Origin: Mongoliibacter ruber
GTDB lineage: Bacteria > Bacteroidota > Bacteroidia > Cytophagales > Cyclobacteriaceae
NCBI RefSeq assembly: GCF_003003005.1
Contig: NZ_PVTR01000022.1
Span: 1 to 33,248, forward strand
Direction: 5' to 3'
Length of the DNA stretch: 33,248 nt
Under the pieces are notes generated by a model. It ran no database searches and had not been told where the DNA came from. It worked only from the letters and a program-made list of their open reading frames with translations. The translations under genes and the position numbers were made by a program. Numbering within the stretch: position 1 is the first letter of the stretch; each line of letters opens with the position of its first letter. Below are positions 1 to 8,382 of this stretch, piece by piece.

Positions 1-3000
1 TTCCACATCGTCATCTGGATCAGGGTCGTTGTCTATCGGTCCATCAGGATCGTCAGGACTGTCGACTACCGCTATGTTTCGGATCATTGTGCCTGCCTCA
101 ACATCTGATGGCACTGACAAGACAAGGTTCAGGGTAATATTCTCACCTGCATCAAGTGTTCCCAGGTTCCAGTTTACCGTTCCTCCTTCAAGTGTACCGC
201 CATTGTCTGCCGATACAAACTCTGTGAATTCCGGAAGTGCATCCGCTACTGTTACTTCTGTGGCTGCTGCTGTTCCTGTATTGGCCACTGTGATTGTATA
301 AGTCAGTTCTGTCCCTGCAACAACTGTAGCTGATCCTGGAACTTTGGTGATTTCCAGTTTTGCAAAATCAGGTTCACAATCAATCAAATTGATTGTTATC
401 CCTAGCCTTTCAAGACTTTCACACCCAGAATCTGCATCTGTTTGCGTTGCAAAATATGTAACTCCATCTTCCAAAAGCGTATTTAATGGAAGTGGTGTTT
501 GGTCTGTTTCACTGGAATACCATTGAATGTTTTCCCCTTCTATGGCAATTTGAGCCAGAGAAGCATTATCAGAAAAACAGAACTCCTGAAGCAACGCAGA
601 AGCTGTTGGTGCTGGAGTACTGGAAATTACTACCAACACTGCAAAACGTTCAATACTTTCGCATTCTCCTTCTTCAGTTTGGCTTGCGAAATAAGTTTCA
701 CCATCTACTAAAGGAGTGTCAGTTTCTAGAGGAGTTCCGCCTTGTTCAACATCATACCATTGAATTTCTTCGCCTTCTGCAATCAAGTCTGCAATAGTAG
801 GACTATCAGTCTCACAGAAAATTTGTTCTGCCTCTCCTGTAGGAGGAGCAGAACCAGTGATGGAAATTTCAAGTAACCTTCTTTGAGAATCCAGTTCACA
901 TCCAAACCTATTCACTTGGATATAAACATTGAGTATTTCCCCTCTTTCCAATTCTGAGATACTGGAAGGATCAATTTCATCACCTCCTTCAGCTTCAGAA
1001 AACAGTCTTACTTCTCCACATTCCTCTTCATCAAAATCAATAGGATCGCCTTCACAGATCTCCAACTTCCAAACACCATCTTCTTCATCAAAAAACTCAC
1101 CTTCTATGCTGACATTTGGTATGGCCTCAATTTCAAAAATCCTGACTTCTTCCAAAACACTGGCAAGACCACCATATAAAATTTGGATTCTGTCAAAAGG
1201 CACATCTGAAACAAAAGAAAGTTCACCAGTTGAATTTTCTGTCAACAATCTTAAGTTTAGCAAAGAAGAGTTTACATCTATAGGTGCTCCTATTGCTTCA
1301 TTACCTATAAATCTCTGGATGATCAAACCTTCAAGTAAGGACAAATCTAAAAGCCCTGTTGGTATACCAATAGTAATTTTTAGACTGTCTCCTACCAGAA
1401 TGGGGTAATTATATGCAACTTCTAATTTACTGTAGTTGTTGACGCCAACTGCATTGTTTATTGAAGCAAAAGTTTCGAGATCTCCATCAACAGCTCTTTC
1501 AGGATTAAATACTCCTGTCAATGCAGATGCTACATCAAGCGCCCCAATCAATGAAACAAAGCCCGTTTGTAATTCACGAACAAAAGGCTCGCAAACCGGA
1601 GCATCAACTGTTGCTATATTTGTGTAGGCCCCATACACGCGTACTCTTTGATCGACATTGAGTATAGGTACCAATGATACCTTCACAGCATCAAAGGAGA
1701 CAGGTTGACCCGAAAAATCTGTAGGTACAAAAGTGAAGTTAAACTCGTTGATGCCATTCAACACTGACACCAAATTCACATCTGCAAATGTTCTATTTCC
1801 AACAGCCTCACCATTGTCAAATGCCTGTATATAAATCCCTGCAGCAGCTTGGGCTATTCCAGCGTACTCCCTTCCAAGTTTTACAGTAACAGTATTTCCA
1901 GCTGCCTGTTGGATGTTCCATTTCAAAAATTGAGCTGTCTCACCGGTCAGACCGAGCAAAGTGGTCCCCACTGTTTCTTGAAGTAGTGAGAAGGTAGACA
2001 AATCGCCATCAACGGCATTTTCAGGGTTTGTAACAGACCCCAATTGGATACCCAGTAAACTACTTGTGGTAAATTCAGTTCCATCATTTGCGAATTCTGG
2101 TGAATAGACCAATGGACAATCTTCAAAATCCTGCACATTCACCACGATATCCAAAAAGTTGGTACAATTATCCCCTACCGCTGATACCCTGTATACAAAA
2201 ACGCCAGCGCTATTGAATGGGCCAGCCATGCCTTCACCTTGCAATGGTGCTCCATTTAGTGCAGTAATATCCGTGCCAACCTCAGTTCCATCTTCGTTAA
2301 AAGCTACAGATTCAGGAAGTTGAATTGACTCCCCTATAGCCAGGTTAAATACCTGTGCACCATTGATTCCGATTTTTGGATTGTTGTCAACATCTACAGT
2401 GACTGGAACTCTTGCAGATTCTATCGGACAGCCTTCTCTTGAAATCCCTGCATAATAAACAGATCGCTGAGATACATTTCCAATTTCAAAAGTATTTCCA
2501 CTTTCAAGCACCGTTCCACCAATCGGCTGAGCATACCAATTGACAGTTTCTCCTGATTGGCTAAGTACATTTAAGGTAACTTCATCCGTGGCACAAACCA
2601 GTAAACTTGCATCCTCTGGATTTTCATAATTCGGTCTACCTGGTGTCTGAACTACCTCATGAACCCTTAATGATTCATTGAGCCCAACGCTTAAGACAGC
2701 TGTAACTTCTATTTCAAACCTATCAAAACTAGCCCCTGGTTGAATAGGAATAGTGACGGTGTTTCCATCAGCGAGAAGTCCTAAAAGATCAAGTTGTATT
2801 AGGCCGAGTATTTCAGTGTTTAAGGCACTTAAATTTTGGTCAAAAATCACATTTGTCCCATTATAGGCTCGAAACCTGATATTTCCCAAAAGATCTAAAT
2901 CAAGGAGAGATGGAGTACCACTTAAAGTAACTTGAACCTCATCATTTTCTCTGGATAAACTTCCAAAATCAAAAAATTGACTGAGAGAGCCTCCTAAACT

Positions 3001-3774
3001 TAGTACTCCGGGACTGATGGTCGAAAATGTTTCAAAATCACCATCAATAGCATTTCCCAAATCGTTTACACCTGAATTGCCAATATCCAGTAAATCCAGA
3101 TTCACTCCAGAACCGTCAAATGATGTGAAAAGCGGACTACCACATGTATCTTCTTCATCTAAGAAAAAGGCATTGTAAACATCTAAAGTATATCCTGTAA
3201 AGAGGCCTACCAGCGATGTGGCAGCATTAGTTATTCTAAGCCTATTATAGGATTGATCAGGCCTGACTGCCAAGTAGAAATTACCATCTTTGTCCTGAAC
3301 TAACCTGGCAGCATCCGTAGAAAAACCCTGATTGCTATTTCTTGAAAGAACTGTAGTTGTATTATTTCTTGCTTCTATTGTAATTACTTGGTTGCCCAAT
3401 ATAATAGCACCCAAAACATCGGCAAGTGCATCTCCCAATGATCCTCCTATCAAAGCATTGAATAGATTTTCATCACCATCGATTTGGATGTAAGAGACAG
3501 AACCTGCAGGTCTTGTTTCCGGAAATTGTAATTCCAAAACACCTGTAACTGCTCCAACACCTATTAGCAAGCCAGGATTAGATACTGACCTTGCAAAACT
3601 TCCAGGGGTATCGTTTAGGGCATTTTCAGGAACAGTTCCTCCTGAGGAAAAGCTCTGTTCAAAGGTTATCTCATTGGCGAGAATTTTAGATTGGGCAAAT
3701 GACTTCTCATTGTATGAAAACACAAAAGCTAGGAGAAGTACAAAAATTTTTAAAGTGGGTAGAAAATCTCTCAT
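1..3774 (-). CDS. Giant secreted surface protein with Ig-like and DUF11 domains (3' end outside window)
   Basis: I read this frame without a stop from an ATG at 3774 to the left edge, giving 1258 codons with the C-terminus missing. It starts with a signal peptide (hydrophobic stretch, then SFAQS near residue 28). The first ~900 residues hold repeated beta-rich modules carrying variants of NPENAVDGDLSTFS (for example near nt 3045, 2010 and 1490), resembling discoidin-like carbohydrate-binding modules. Two ~78-residue Ig-like domains of the CHU_C type follow (residues ~971-1128; FC..D...IQWY and TYFA.QT motifs). A DUF11 domain starts near residue 1137 (LTYTITVANTGTAAATEV) and ends at the edge in an Asp/Pro-rich linker typical of multi-DUF11 proteins. 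The expected role is outer-surface adhesion or matrix; a T9SS signal would lie beyond the window. The N-terminal module is shared with the protein at 5735-8098. Plus-strand frames here are antisense shadows. Confidence 0.88.
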   Translation of the reverse strand, partial: MRDFLPTLKIFVLLLAFVFSYNEKSFAQSKILANEITFEQSFSSGGTVPENALNDTPGSFARSVSNPGLLIGVGAVTGVLELQFPETRPAGSVSYIQIDGDENLFNALIGGSLGDALADVLGAIILGNQVITIEARNNTTTVLSRNSNQGFSTDAARLVQDKDGNFYLAVRPDQSYNRLRITNAATSLVGLFTGYTLDVYNAFFLDEEDTCGSPLFTSFDGSGVNLDLLDIGNSGVNDLGNAIDGDFETFSTISPGVLSLGGSLSQFFDFGSLSRENDEVQVTLSGTPSLLDLDLLGNIRFRAYNGTNVIFDQNLSALNTEILGLIQLDLLGLLADGNTVTIPIQPGASFDRFEIEVTAVLSVGLNESLRVHEVVQTPGRPNYENPEDASLLVCATDEVTLNVLSQSGETVNWYAQPIGGTVLESGNTFEIGNVSQRSVYYAGISREGCPIESARVPVTVDVDNNPKIGINGAQVFNLAIGESIQLPESVAFNEDGTEVGTDITALNGAPLQGEGMAGPFNSAGVFVYRVSAVGDNCTNFLDIVVNVQDFEDCPLVYSPEFANDGTEFTTSSLLGIQLGSVTNPENAVDGDLSTFSLLQETVGTTLLGLTGETAQFLKWNIQQAAGNTVTVKLGREYAGIAQAAAGIYIQAFDNGEAVGNRTFADVNLVSVLNGINEFNFTFVPTDFSGQPVSFDAVKVSLVPILNVDQRVRVYGAYTNIATVDAPVCEPFVRELQTGFVSLIGALDVASALTGVFNPERAVDGDLETFASINNAVGVNNYSKLEVAYNYPILVGDSLKITIGIPTGLLDLSLLEGLIIQRFIGNEAIGAPIDVNSSLLNLRLLTENSTGELSFVSDVPFDRIQILYGGLASVLEEVRIFEIEAIPNVSIEGEFFDEEDGVWKLEICEGDPIDFDEEECGEVRLFSEAEGGDEIDPSSISELERGEILNVYIQVNRFGCELDSQRRLLEISITGSAPPTGEAEQIFCETDSPTIADLIAEGEEIQWYDVEQGGTPLETDTPLVDGETYFASQTEEGECESIERFAVLVVISSTPAPTASALLQEFCFSDNASLAQIAIEGENIQWYSSETDQTPLPLNTLLEDGVTYFATQTDADSGCESLERLGITINLIDCEPDFAKLEITKVPGSATVVAGTELTYTITVANTGTAAATEVTVADALPEFTEFVSADNGGTLEGGTVNWNLGTLDAGENITLNLVLSVPSDVEAGTMIRNIAVVDSPDDPDGPIDNDPDPDDDVE

Positions 3775-4042
3775 ATAAAACTTGTTACATATGATTTAAA
3801 AGTAGCAACAAAAGAAAAATTAATCAGGGGTATAAAAAGTATATGTTATCTAACAACATATTTATGTTATTCAAAATTTTAAATCCATATTTAAACTTTA
3901 TATGATATAACGCAGAAGTTAATAATAAAAAAATTCTTCAGAAACTCAGTATCCAATCAAAAATATTCATATAAGCTGCTTCCATTCACGCTTAAAAATT
4001 TGCTACTAGGATTTACCAAATCCAATGTCCTATATTTACAAC
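3775..4042 (-). promoter_or_regulatory. AT-rich leader region with alternating TATGTT/AACATA arms
   Basis: This non-coding gap must hold the promoter of the giant surface gene that starts at 3774. The arms TATGTT (3842-3847), AACATA (3855-3860) and TATGTT (3863-3868) alternate, so the middle arm can pair with either neighbour. I found no convincing TTTG/TAnnTTTG promoter pair, so the promoter position is not assigned. Confidence 0.35.
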
Positions 4043-5719
4043 TCAATTTTTAATATCGCCTGTTTTTTGAACCACATCTTTGATTACCTTATCCAATTCA
4101 ATAGCTGATTTTTCCAAGGCTTCAAAAAAGTCTGTCCTTGACTGTTCTGATAATTCATCATCAGACTTAAGCGCCCAAACTAAGCCAATTATGTTGGCCA
4201 GTGGTGCCCTTACCCTATGAGATTGGATCCAAGCTATTTCTCTTAACGCATTGTCTCTCTGTGATATTTCTTTGAAGTACTTGTACTCAGAGGTGACATC
4301 CCTCACTGTACCAATCACTTTATATGTATTGTTTTTATCATTTCTGATTTTTAATGCATTTAGACTTAGGTAGAGTGATTCACCATCACATCTTCTTACG
4401 TTAAGGTGAAATGATTTTGCTTCGGTATTCAATGAGAAAACCCAATCAAGAAAAAACCTGAATTCAGGACAAAGTTGAGAACAGTTAAAGTAATCTTCAA
4501 GGTTTTTAATGGAATAAAGAATATTCGATTTATTCTTACCAAAAATCTTTTTTTCCGTTCCGTTCCAAAGGATTTCTCCGCTACTTGGGTTTAACTCAAA
4601 AAAAGCATCATTTGAGGCATCAAGAAAATATTTGAAGTACTTGGTGAATGTCTCCAACTTTTGTTTGTACTCCTGTGTGTCACTTACATCATTGCCAATT
4701 AATATGAAATGGTCTTCTTCACTTGAAATTGGGACTTTATGAATAGACAAATTCACCGAAATTTCCTGCCTTGAAATACCCCTGAAATTTAAGTGATTGA
4801 AACTACTGAATTCATCACCGCTTAGAATTGCCACCCGCAATTCATTTAGAGAATCTTCATCCAAAAGAGCCTTAAGGTTGTTAGTATTATTTGCCTTCAT
4901 AGAAAAGATTTTTTCAGCGTAGGTATTGCTAAACTTCACATTAAGATCCCTATCAAAAAATATCATGATGTTGTTCATTTCCTTGATAATCTTATTGATC
5001 GAAATATTCTCGAAGTAATTGAAGAGATTAGCCCTTTTCATACCAATAAAAGAAAATACACTCACTGCAATCATGGAAGTGGAAGTCAAAGCTATTTCAT
5101 TGTAACCCAGGACAGGAACCACAAGTTGGGTAAAGAAACCAACCAATGCCGGGATAGAACAGCCAAGCAAAACCCATTTTACTTGTTCAACTTTTAAATT
5201 CTGCTTCTTTTTTCCGCTATTCGAAATAATAAATTTTGCCATTAAGAACAGCGCAAAAAACACCTGTCCTGAAATCCATAATCTTTTGTATACGTCCGGC
5301 GAACCTTGCCTTACTGAAGGTATAAAGCCGAAAAATTCGTGTTCTGTAAAAGCAACAGGCATCGGGTAATTTATATATGACAAGTAAAAAAGTAGAGTAA
5401 CCCCATAATTAATCCAAATGAATTTACTATTTCCTTTTAATGGAGACTCAACAAGGTAAAGACAAAAATGAAGTAGCAATGCTCCAAGAAAAATCCACCC
5501 TATACTCAAGAATCCATCAATCAAATATTTGAGATCCGAGGAGTTGATGGTTCTTAGTAAAACCTCCTCAAGTTGCCAAAAAACTTGTGCTATCAGGAAC
5601 AATAAAAAGAGGTTGGTTCTTTTGTCTTTGGGGAATTTTGACATGATATAAAGAAGCAACCCCAAGTTCATCAGTAAGGGAATCAAGGCTAATAGAACAC
5701 TGTAAGGGTTATATGACAT
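4043..5719 (-). CDS. Membrane PAS sensor with DHp-like histidine domain but no ATPase domain
   Basis: This is a 558-residue protein from an ATG at 5719. The first ~230 residues contain about seven hydrophobic segments, like 7TM-type sensor kinase N-termini. Two PAS domains follow (about 235-345 and 355-475; the second contains the usual VIGTVRDVT end). The C-terminus has the Bacteroidota-type H-box IAWIQSHRVRAPLANIIGL, with the candidate phospho-histidine at residue 501, then a second helix, and the protein stops about 57 residues after that His. No N, G1 or G2 boxes of a HATPase_c domain exist in it, and I see no remnant in the 140 nt downstream. It starts 15 nt after the surface protein at 5735-8098 and is probably co-transcribed with it. 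It could be a phosphotransfer or dimerising partner that needs a kinase in trans, or a non-enzymatic membrane signal protein. Confidence 0.85.
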   Translation of the reverse strand: MSYNPYSVLLALIPLLMNLGLLLYIMSKFPKDKRTNLFLLFLIAQVFWQLEEVLLRTINSSDLKYLIDGFLSIGWIFLGALLLHFCLYLVESPLKGNSKFIWINYGVTLLFYLSYINYPMPVAFTEHEFFGFIPSVRQGSPDVYKRLWISGQVFFALFLMAKFIISNSGKKKQNLKVEQVKWVLLGCSIPALVGFFTQLVVPVLGYNEIALTSTSMIAVSVFSFIGMKRANLFNYFENISINKIIKEMNNIMIFFDRDLNVKFSNTYAEKIFSMKANNTNNLKALLDEDSLNELRVAILSGDEFSSFNHLNFRGISRQEISVNLSIHKVPISSEEDHFILIGNDVSDTQEYKQKLETFTKYFKYFLDASNDAFFELNPSSGEILWNGTEKKIFGKNKSNILYSIKNLEDYFNCSQLCPEFRFFLDWVFSLNTEAKSFHLNVRRCDGESLYLSLNALKIRNDKNNTYKVIGTVRDVTSEYKYFKEISQRDNALREIAWIQSHRVRAPLANIIGLVWALKSDDELSEQSRTDFFEALEKSAIELDKVIKDVVQKTGDIKN

Positions 5720-5734
5720 CTACTTCTTGTTGTT

Positions 5735-8098
5735 TTATTTTTTAATGATCAATGTGCTTTCAACCGACCTGTGTGAAAACATTTTAAAGAGATATAAACC
5801 ACTTGGCATCCATTGTAAATCATCTATAGATATACTTTTCTCTTTTATTTCACCTTCCAGAAATACCTTCCCCGTCATATCGGAAATAACAAACCTATCA
5901 TGAGAATTCTGGTCACCGATCACGGAAACAGTGATGTTATTTATGAATGGATTTGGGTAAATTCTGTGCAGAGCTTCATGCTTTAGGTCAATGAAAATTT
6001 TCACTAATTCCGTTTCAGAAATATTAATTCCATCAGATAGGTATTTAACCCTGTAGTAGTTGTTTCCTTGACGAAAAGAATCGTCTTCTAATTCGAATTG
6101 GCCGTCATGTTCCTCAACTTTGAGCAATCCAATTTCCTCAAAGTTCAAATTACTATCAGCCCGTTCGACAACAAATGCTCCATTTTCAACATCAGACTCC
6201 CACTTTACATTTACCAAAAAATCATTCTTGATACCCACTTCAAGATTGAATACCGGCTCTAGCGGCAGTATAATTGATAGATTCTGGAAAGAAACCTCTT
6301 CACTTATATAACAACCTTGGGGAGTGATATACTCCAAAAAGAATTTGTATTTATCATCTCCATCCTTATAAATAGGATTATGGATTTCTAGCGTTCCATC
6401 ATCAGAAATACTGTATTCAACTCCGTCGCCATCTACATAAGAGCTTTCCATCGGAATCAATAAACTCTCATCCCAATACCAATTAAAATCCCCCGGGATA
6501 TCTTGAAGGTAGTTTGGAACTATCCTTACGATTCCCTGTCCCTCCAAATAGACGAAATTGCCCCATTCATCTATGGTAATTGCTCCTTCAGGAGTAATAT
6601 CAAGTTCTTCATTTGTAGGAACATCATTGGCCTGAATTTTTACCAAGCCTCTTACGGATGAATGACTACACCCTTCCATTCTGGCACTTACAAAAAATTC
6701 CAAGTCACTTTCAATATTTTCAAAATCAACTTCCTCACCTGATAATGAAGACATTAAAAGATTGCCATCGAATGGACTATCATACCAATCGAAGACCAAA
6801 CCGGCTTCACTTGGTGTCATAAAGGAGGCAGATTGTCCTGCACAAACTTCCTTGTACATCTCAAAATCATCAGTTGAAATGGGTGCTGACGGTGACACTG
6901 AAACTTCATGAAGCCTAAAACCCCCTATCGCATTGATTTCCACAAAAGAGCCATAAGAAATTGCAATCCTGTCAAATGGGCTATCAATAGTTAAAGGAAT
7001 TTCAATAAAACCATAATCTCCTAACAATGTCAAAAGGTCCAATTCAACTAAACCTAAAAGACTCACTAAACGATGAGAATCAAGCGTTTCTTGGTGGACC
7101 GATTCCCCTCCAAGAAATGCCTCAATGGTAACATTCTCCAAAGCGGTTTGCAAAAGCCCAACATTAACCAAGGTATTGATGAAACTAAAAGCCAGATTGA
7201 CATCATTAGAAGGCATGGATGTACCTGAAAAGTAAATATATTGGGTAAGAGATGAGGTCAAACCCACTCCTATCAACCCTGAACTATATTCCGAATATGT
7301 AGAAATGTCATTATCAATGGCATTCCCCAGGTTTTGATTTGTAGGTATGAGTTCAAGGTTGAGCCCACTTGTACCATCAAAAGATGTGAATTCAGGCAAT
7401 AGACAACTGGTATCTGAAAAGTGGAAAGCGTGGTAAACATCTAAGGTCACCTCAGATCCAATTCCCAATAATGCACCCGTTTTATTGAAAATTCGAACCC
7501 TGTCAAAAGAGGCTGGAGGAGTGACCATCAAATAATGATTACCCTCTTTATCAACCACGACTTTTGTCCTTTGGCTAGCCATTCCATCAGTGCTATTCCA
7601 GGTGTGAACTATGGAGGCACCATGTCTGGCTTCTACCGCTATAGATTGATTTCCTAACAAAAGAGAACCTACCAAATTAGCTAAGCTACTACCTAAACTT
7701 CCACCCAATAGAAAATCAAGTAAGCCATCAGCTTGGTTTATCCTTACATAAACAGAAGAATTAGCAGGGCGAATGGATGGAAATGCCAGTTCAATTCTGC
7801 CTTCATAAGAACCCAAGCCAAGTAACAGCCCCGGACTGGAACGGAGCCTTGCATATTCAGCAGCAGGATTTAGGGCATTATCAGGTGATATAACAGTAGC
7901 TGTATTTCCACATAACAAACAGGCAACCCTGTTATTTGGACTCGTATGTGTAATTTGATCGGCATAAACCCTTTCTGCATTTCCATATGAATATGAAAAA
8001 GGCAAGGCTATCATTATAGCCAAAAGCATCAGGAATTCATGTTGAATCCTCTTCAATAAATAATGATATGGATGTATGGCTTTCACGTCTGAACACAA
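5735..8098 (-). CDS. T9SS-sorted surface protein, paralogue of the 1-3774 protein
   Basis: The open frame covers 787 codons from a TTG at 8098. The true start is unclear: a TTG at 8056 gives LKRIQHEF followed by a hydrophobic core, and the first ATG is at 8029, so translation probably begins in 8029-8098 and gives a signal peptide. The N-terminal ~300 residues align by eye with the giant protein at 1-3774 (NALNPAAEYARLRSSPGLLLG against NALNDTPGSFARSVSNPGLLIG; both have FTSFDG and an LGNAID.D...YS/FS module). An Ig-like segment with VCAGQSASFMTPSEAG and FDWYDSPFDG follows at about 415-490. The last ~80 residues are a type A T9SS sorting domain (IYPNPFINNITVSV, ISDMTGKVF, GLYLFKM). The protein is therefore expected at the cell surface or secreted. 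It is the first gene of a two-gene unit with the kinase-like protein 15 nt downstream. Confidence 0.88.
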   Translation of the reverse strand: MCSDVKAIHPYHYLLKRIQHEFLMLLAIMIALPFSYSYGNAERVYADQITHTSPNNRVACLLCGNTATVISPDNALNPAAEYARLRSSPGLLLGLGSYEGRIELAFPSIRPANSSVYVRINQADGLLDFLLGGSLGSSLANLVGSLLLGNQSIAVEARHGASIVHTWNSTDGMASQRTKVVVDKEGNHYLMVTPPASFDRVRIFNKTGALLGIGSEVTLDVYHAFHFSDTSCLLPEFTSFDGTSGLNLELIPTNQNLGNAIDNDISTYSEYSSGLIGVGLTSSLTQYIYFSGTSMPSNDVNLAFSFINTLVNVGLLQTALENVTIEAFLGGESVHQETLDSHRLVSLLGLVELDLLTLLGDYGFIEIPLTIDSPFDRIAISYGSFVEINAIGGFRLHEVSVSPSAPISTDDFEMYKEVCAGQSASFMTPSEAGLVFDWYDSPFDGNLLMSSLSGEEVDFENIESDLEFFVSARMEGCSHSSVRGLVKIQANDVPTNEELDITPEGAITIDEWGNFVYLEGQGIVRIVPNYLQDIPGDFNWYWDESLLIPMESSYVDGDGVEYSISDDGTLEIHNPIYKDGDDKYKFFLEYITPQGCYISEEVSFQNLSIILPLEPVFNLEVGIKNDFLVNVKWESDVENGAFVVERADSNLNFEEIGLLKVEEHDGQFELEDDSFRQGNNYYRVKYLSDGINISETELVKIFIDLKHEALHRIYPNPFINNITVSVIGDQNSHDRFVISDMTGKVFLEGEIKEKSISIDDLQWMPSGLYLFKMFSHRSVESTLIIKK

Positions 8099-8382
8099 TA
8101 TACCCTAAGTATCTGTGATCAATCAAATGCAATGGATCAGCCCAAATTTTATAAATATGAAATACATATATAGCAATTTGAAAACCAATTAATACCCATT
8201 ATAAAACATTTAATTTACGTTAGTTTACTTTTCACTTACACTAAAACGCATGTTCATAACAATTACCGGGCTTTTAATAACATTTAAACCTACATGTATC
8301 GATAAATAATTCTAATAGGTCAAAAAAACATTTTTTTATCAATCTATTTATGGTAAAAAATATATTATACCTATAATTAGTA

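Noticed and set aside
29-1627. Several plus-strand open frames (29-301, 486-797, 929-1408 and others)
   Set aside because: They are antisense to the continuous minus-strand surface-protein frame, are rich in Ser/Pro/Thr from reverse reading, and have no recognisable domain.
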